DNA of 64,000 nt from Glebionis coronaria. Lineage: Eukaryota; Streptophyta; Magnoliopsida; Asterales; Asteraceae. Position 1 is the first letter of the stretch; every line of letters begins with the position of its first letter. The DNA is taken from positions 294,248,364 to 294,312,363 of the forward strand of contig CM046877.1 of NCBI GenBank assembly GCA_025667525.1. Reading direction: 5' to 3'. This document shows positions 58,931 through 64,000 of this stretch, piece by piece. The position numbers and the translations under genes were made by a program. The notes beneath the pieces are model-generated. The model did not search any database and was not told the DNA's origin. It saw nothing but the letters and a program-made list of their open reading frames with translations.

Positions 58931-59143
58931 GTGACAAGTATTTCAAGATTTTTCAAAAACGTGTTTTTGAAAATTTATAACACGTGAGTTTTTGTTCGTC
59001 TTGGAAATTTTGGTTCATCGAGAACATACTTTAGGGGATTTAAACATTATTTCTCGGCTTCTACACACAACAACAAACACAATTACTTTCTTTCATTGTT
59101 CGATCGAGAAGTAATCCTTACCTTCATTTATCATCGATTTTCA

Positions 59144-61174
59144 ATGGATTCGTTGAATTCGACATCTCGAGAGGGAGAATTGCAGATGATGCAAGAAGAA
59201 GCAAGACAAAAATGTTAGGTCTCATTTAGACAATTTCAATGTCATCTCTACGAGCTTACCAAGCTAGACTATGGACCATCCTTTGTGGCAATATTTGGTC
59301 AAGATGCTCCTTTCTTCATGGAGGTTATGATGATAAACTTGGATATTCTTCAGCAGCAACTTGACAAAGAAGACTTTAATCATATTGAATCTGCATCTGC
59401 ACTTCAAGTTCTTTTGAAACAATTATCGATTTTTCTTCAATTCGATGTTGCCAAGAAAGAAAATTTAGTGCTATGTCAGTCATTCCATGAAGACATACAT
59501 AAAGAGATTCAAGACTTCCGTGGTACTTTGTTCAAATGTGTGACTTCTCTTACACATTTGTTTCAAGAACAATCACGACATCAAATTGCTTATAATACTT
59601 GGAAGCAAGAACATCCGATGTAGATGCCAGAGGAAAAAAATAGTCTTACGGATGACTCAAAGGAGACCGATTTGGTTAACGATGACAGCAGCGTCAATGC
59701 ATCACGACAACTTGACTCAAGCATGCATGACGAAGAGCCACTAGTTGAGGTACAATTGAATATTGAATCTCACAATGATCTACATCATGTTGAGAACTCC
59801 GAACCCACCTATGAAAAACATGGGATGGAAAAGGGTGATTCCACTTCTGATTCATCTGATGTGAGTCATAATGGGGGAGAGAATGATCAAAATGCTCAAA
59901 ATCATGATATATGCCTTATGACTGCTTCTTTAACTAATTCTGCTTCTAGGACTGAAGAGCTTGAAACGATCATAGCTCAACAATCAAAAGAGCTTGAGGA
60001 TACCAAAATTGAATTTTCGAAGAAAACCGATAAATTTGAAAAGAATTTGAAACACTTGAAAATTCAAACGTTGTTCTTGAACGAAAATTAAATCAAAAAT
60101 TTCAAGATTCTAAAGCCGAAAAAGATAATTTTGTGAAACAAATTATTTTGCTAGAATCTAAGTTGGCATCCCAAGACCTCTTACTAAAGGAACAAGAGAC
60201 CTTAAAACAGTGTTGTAATGAGTTAAATAATTCTATCGTAGAGATGAGTTCTAAAACTCTAGAGTCCACAACCTTGTTAACTACTGAAAATGCTGATTTA
60301 AAGGCTCAAGTTCAGGAAAAGGTTTTTGCTATAGCTGCGTTGAAAAACGAATTAAGGAAAACTAAAGGAACTAGTGTGGACACTAAGCTTGAAAAACCAT
60401 CAATCTTGGGGAAACCGCTTAAAAATTAGTCTGTTCGACAACCGACTGCATTTAGATCCGAGCGACGAAAATCCTCACGACCGCGGTTTGCCTCCCAAGT
60501 TGATATGGTTCATAGTTCTAGACCAGTCACTCCACTATCTAGGGCTAATGTGATCAAATCAGCCTATGCAAAACCTACGAACAAGACTACTACTAGTGAT
60601 TCTAGGTATACTTCTAAGAATATGCCACAACATAGGTCCAATAGCATGCCTAATAATCACTATGTAGATGCATCTAAGAAAATGACAGAATAAAGAACTA
60701 GGATTTCTAGATATAATTCGGATCTCAAACACAATGTTTGTTCCGTATGCATGAAGAGTCTTGAAGGAGTCAAACTCCCGTGATAACAAAGTGAATTTCA
60801 AAGGAAATAGGTTTTCTACCGCTAAGTCTTCCGCTCTGCATAAGAAAACCATATCGCCTAGATCCAATCTTAGGTGGAAACCCACAGGTAAGATTATCAA
60901 ATCAGTTAATCTTCAATGGGTTCCTACATGAAGGATGTTTCCCTCTAGCACTACCAAAGTTGGCTGTGAACCCCCGCATGGTTCTAAAATAGATATCGCT
61001 AACCCATGTGAAAATATGCAAATTGTTGATTCCAGTACAGGTACTAAAGTAAAGCATCAACAACAACAAACCGGTCAAATTTTTATATACCATTCAACTA
61101 AGGACACTCTTAGCATTTGGTTGCTGAAGAAGATGATCTCTACGAATCAAGTGTTTCAGGGGATTTACGATTAA
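59144..61174 (+). pseudogene. Gag-like ORF of copia element H, multiply interrupted
   Basis: It begins MDSLNSTSREGELQMMQEEA at the first good ATG. A TAG (59216-59218) and another TAG (59621-59623) are in frame; a frameshift occurs near 60065; further stops lie at 60427-60429 and near 60691 and 60929, with another shift near 60775. The order is: N-terminal gag part (FRQFQCHLYELTKLDYG, FKCVTSLTHLFQEQSRHQ), an acidic Ser/Asp-rich middle, a long coiled coil (about 59960-60380), KPSILGKPLKN, SRPRFASQVD-like basic stretch, a HNVCSVC motif (about 60735), and LRWKPTGKIIKSVNLQWVPT. The tail SSTTKVGCEPPHGS resembles gag-like proteins I recall from Asteraceae retroelements. No protease or pol follows. 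Confidence 0.65.
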
Positions 61175-61184
61175 GCTAACAACA

Positions 61185-62385
61185 ATGGCTCACAGTCAAA
61201 TAACAGTCTGTGACCCGAACTTCAGAAAAAGGGAAGTTTATCTCGTCAACGATAACTTACCCTCAAAACGAGAAATTCATCTTTCTCGGACACGAGCTAA
61301 ATTTAAAACTATTCAAAGGTTTTAAGCTCGTGTATATGGTTCATCATTAAATATCAGATGATGACCCGATTTTCAAATAAAGGAAAGTTTATCGCCGATG
61401 ATAAACTTATCCTCACAACGAGAAATTAATTTTTCTCGGGCATGAGCTTATATTAAAAACATTCGAAGTTTTTAAGCTCATGCACAATGGTGTATAATTA
61501 TATTTCAGATTATGCCCCGGACCTCAAAGAAAGGAACGTTTATCGTCGATGATAAACTTATCCTTATAACGAGAAATTAATTTTTCTCGGGCATGAGCTT
61601 ATATTAAAAACATTCAAAGTTTTTAAGCTCATGCACTAAGACTTACAGTTAAAATTCAGACTGTAACTCGGACCTTAATTTTAGGAAAGCTTATCTTTAA
61701 AGATAGCTTATCCTCGTAAAGGGAAATTAGATTTTCTCGGTCATGAGCTTGTATTAAAACATTCCAAGTTTTAAGCTCAGAAAGGAAAGTGTATCTTTTA
61801 AATAAGAGAACTTTTACTCATAAGGAGAAATTCACCTTTCTCGGTCATGAGCTTTACGTTAAAACATTCAAAAGTTTTTCAAGCTTATGAAAACGACTTC
61901 TAAGTAAATGTCAACTTAGGACTCGTTCTTCAGCTAAAAGGAAAGTTTATCGCCGATGATAAACTTATCATCACAAGGGAAGTTTACAACTTCTCGGACT
62001 TGAGCTCGTTTTGTAAGATATTCAACATCTTAAGCTCAAGTATTTGGTTTTCAACACATTGAACACAATTTGTCAAGAATTTCTCAAAAGGTTTTTCTAA
62101 ATCTTTCAAAATTGTGTGTTCAAAATTGTTTTGATAAAAAGAGCATGTCTTCTGGAATCGATAATATTTACGATACTAGAAATTTCATTCAATAATGACA
62201 CGGGGTTGTAAATAAAGTTCGAGCAGAAGTTCAAATGTGTTAAAACATGCTCAAAATGGCTTGCCATTATTTCAGATAGTAACCCGATTTTCATACTCAA
62301 GTCAAGCATTTCACCGGAAAGCTTTGACTCAACAACGGGAATTAATTTTCTCGGGCATGGGTTACTTTATAACCATGTAAGGGAT
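61185..62385 (+). repeat. Tandem array of hairpin-forming units in element H
   Basis: About seven diverged units of 105-160 bp, the last more distant, each show up to four hairpins in order. SL1: CACAG/CTGTG (61191, 61208), TCATCAT/ATGATGA (61341, 61358), ATAAT/ATTAT (61494, 61509), TTACAGT/ACTGTAA (61643, 61660), CTAAGT/ACTTAG (61900, 61914). SL2: AAGTTTATC/GATAAACTT with a 6-nt loop (61385-61408, 61943-61966), changed to AAGCTTATC/GATAGCTT in unit 4. SL3: CGAGAAA/TTTCTCG. SL4: CATGAGCTTA/TAAGCTCATG (61441-61482, 61592-61633), CACGAGCT/AGCTCGTG (61291-61332), CTTGAGCT/AGCTCAAG (62000-62040). Stem changes are matched on the other side. The region is non-coding. Confidence 0.8.
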
Positions 62386-63140
62386 TGTGTTTACGTAATA
62401 ACACAATCTAACACGAATATATGTATGTGTCAGTTCATTTATTTGTTAAAACAAGAGAAATTTTGTTTTTTATGAAGTTATCATATCCACCAACCGTAGC
62501 AATTTACAATTGATATCTACATACTCGACGATGCGACTACTCAAATGGTGACTGCATCTCTTTCAATAGAACACGGGTCAACAATTGAGGGGGAGCAATT
62601 GTCCAGCATTTAGAATCTTTGACGCCGAAAGTTCCAAGGTCATATATCGGTGTTAAGACAACAATATCAATCATACACATGGAGTCAAGAGATAACTTAA
62701 GACGTGACGAGGCGACCAACATTCGTGAACAAGAACCATGTGATTCTATCATATGATGTTCTCCATCATTCATGTCCAACCTCGTATATCTCTAATCTTG
62801 TGAATACATTATCATATATGATCTTTGCACGTGATAAATACCTTACACTTGTGTTTAAAAGGTATTTTATTCACGTTTCAAGTACACCCTCATTAATTTG
62901 AGGGGGAGCTTGTGTAAAGCATGAAGATAATTGGATTTGCATTTTTCTTCCCAAATTTTCTTAAAATGCTATTAAATCAATTGATATTAAAAACATCGAT
63001 TGGGTTAATATTTTTAATATAGGGGAGAAAATGTGATTTAATATTGAGATCAATAATGGTTTGTCTTAATGTGTTGGCTCATCCCGACATGTGCGAAATG
63101 TTTTCAAATATCGTGGCATATGTTAAGGGGGAGAAAAATG
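62386..63140 (+). promoter_or_regulatory. 3' non-coding region of H with several polypurine-like tracts
   Basis: Purine tracts lie at 62585-62595 and 62898-62908 (both TTGAGGGGGAG), 63021-63030 (AGGGGAGAAA) and 63125-63137 (AAGGGGGAGAAAA). The first is flanked by a perfect inverted repeat ACAATTG/CAATTGT. Repeated tracts are expected in Sirevirus-like elements. No LTR start could be fixed after any of them. Confidence 0.5.
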
Positions 63141-64000
63141 GATTTGGATATCAAAATGGATTTCATGGTGACATACACTTACCTAAAACATCTCTATTTA
63201 CGACGGTGAAGATTGTGGTGACATAAGGATGGTAGGATAGGTTAAAGTCCAATGATTCTTCTAGAACCAGAGGAATCTTCCCAAGGACATTCCATAGCTA
63301 GAAATAGTAGTCCTTAGGAAAGATGGAGAAAGATTGTGAACGTAGATGAATGCCAACCAAGTACTTAAGTTAGCACTGGAACAATCACAACAAGGTGCTA
63401 GTTATGACGTATTGGTAAGCATTGAAGGGGTTGAAGAATGAAAAAGAATTGTAAAGATAAAGGGTGTAAAGAAAGAAGCCCTCCTTACAACCTTAGGCAG
63501 AAACCGGGTCAATACATATGCTATTGAGATCATTTATAATGATTCTTGATATTGAAGACAGACATCATGGACCCAGTAATGTAATGCACAACCCATCCCA
63601 GCTAACTCAGATATCTCTTAAAAGATATTTGTTTTAATCACACGGAGACAACGCATTATCTATTGATTTATTCACTCCGAATAAATTGGTATTGAATTGG
63701 TGGCACTCCTCTCCTGCCTCCGATCACTAAAATCCAAAATGCACGATCGATTCTAGAGCCATTTGAGATCATCAAATATCTCATTAGGACACACTTTCAT
63801 AATTACTTGCTTTTTCAAACACTGTGAAAAGTAAGAAAGATCTTAAGAGTCCTACATAAAATCTTCATGATCTTGCCTGAACATCCGAGTAATACGAAAG
63901 TATTTACAATGAAGATGTAAATCCTTCTTGAGCGAATATCAAAAATCTCATGGTAGGTGACTTCTGCGATTCTTTATGAATCAAACTTGTGATAACTGGA
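63141..64000. other. Unassigned sequence at the right edge
   Basis: I see no gene, LTR, repeat or RNA gene that I can support in the last 0.86 kb. It may be the continuation of H or its 3' LTR, or flanking DNA. Confidence 0.4.

Larger units (their letters stand above)
58000..63140 (+). mobile_element. Element H: copia-type element with gag but no pol
   Basis: It is + oriented: LTR (58078-58378), initiator-Met-type primer site, leader with an ATTCCGA array, decayed gag, hairpin-repeat region and several polypurine-like tracts. No RT, RNase H or integrase is present. The left LTR is also preceded by a polypurine tract, so an internal 3' end lies directly to its left. No right LTR is recognised, so the right end is a guess based on the last polypurine tract. 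Confidence 0.6.

Noticed and set aside
61185..62385. CRISPR array
   Set aside because: Units are diverged and contain hairpins throughout rather than identical repeats with unique spacers, and the window is plant DNA.

Overview
This window is a stack of nested plant LTR retrotransposons; I see no host gene in it. The lineages point to a eudicot: Athila-type Ty3/gypsy elements with tRNA-Asp-like primer sites, Tekay-type chromoviruses with a C-terminal chromodomain, and Sirevirus-like Ty1/copia elements. The copia gag at 59-61 kb resembles gag-like proteins I associate with Asteraceae (daisy family) genomes. That taxonomic hint is from memory, not from a search.

Layout, with letters used in the feature list. 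A (1-5008, + strand): 3' end of an Athila element, non-coding tail plus 3' LTR. B (5009-15454, - strand): Athila element whose 3' side is cut by A; gag-pol in one frame broken by four stop codons; 5' LTR at the right. C (15455-18748 and 29476-30503, + strand): heavily decayed chromovirus with RT, integrase and chromodomain remnants and the start of a 3' LTR. D (18749-29475, - strand): complete Athila-type element inserted in C, with a perfect 5-bp target duplication and LTRs about 98.7% identical by eye. E (30504-31103, 44571-44881, 55252-about 57990, - strand): Sirevirus-like copia element whose roughly 1.2-kb 3' LTR is split in three by two insertions. F (31104-44570, - strand): large Athila-type element with gag and protease but no reverse transcriptase or integrase, inserted in E with a perfect target duplication. 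G (44882-55251, + strand): Tekay-type chromovirus inserted in E, nearly intact. H (about 58000-63140, + strand): copia element with a 301-bp LTR, a decayed gag, no pol, and a long array of hairpin-forming repeats. The last 0.8 kb is unassigned.

The nesting gives a relative order: C first, then E and D into C, then F and G into E; A appears to have entered B. In a working element, gag forms the particle, protease processes the polyprotein, RT/RNase H copies the RNA from a tRNA primer, and integrase (steered by the chromodomain in chromoviruses) inserts the copy. No element here keeps an uninterrupted full gag-pol frame.

The most unusual signal is at 61.2-62.4 kb in H: about seven diverged units of roughly 150 bp, each a series of up to four hairpins whose stems change on both sides together. 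Other points: the same heptamer (TCGGAAT/ATTCCGA) arrayed in two unrelated elements, tRNA-like sequences antisense inside Athila LTRs, an in-frame loss of the protease core in D, and an LTR promoter-like module repeated upstream of a small 3' ORF in E.
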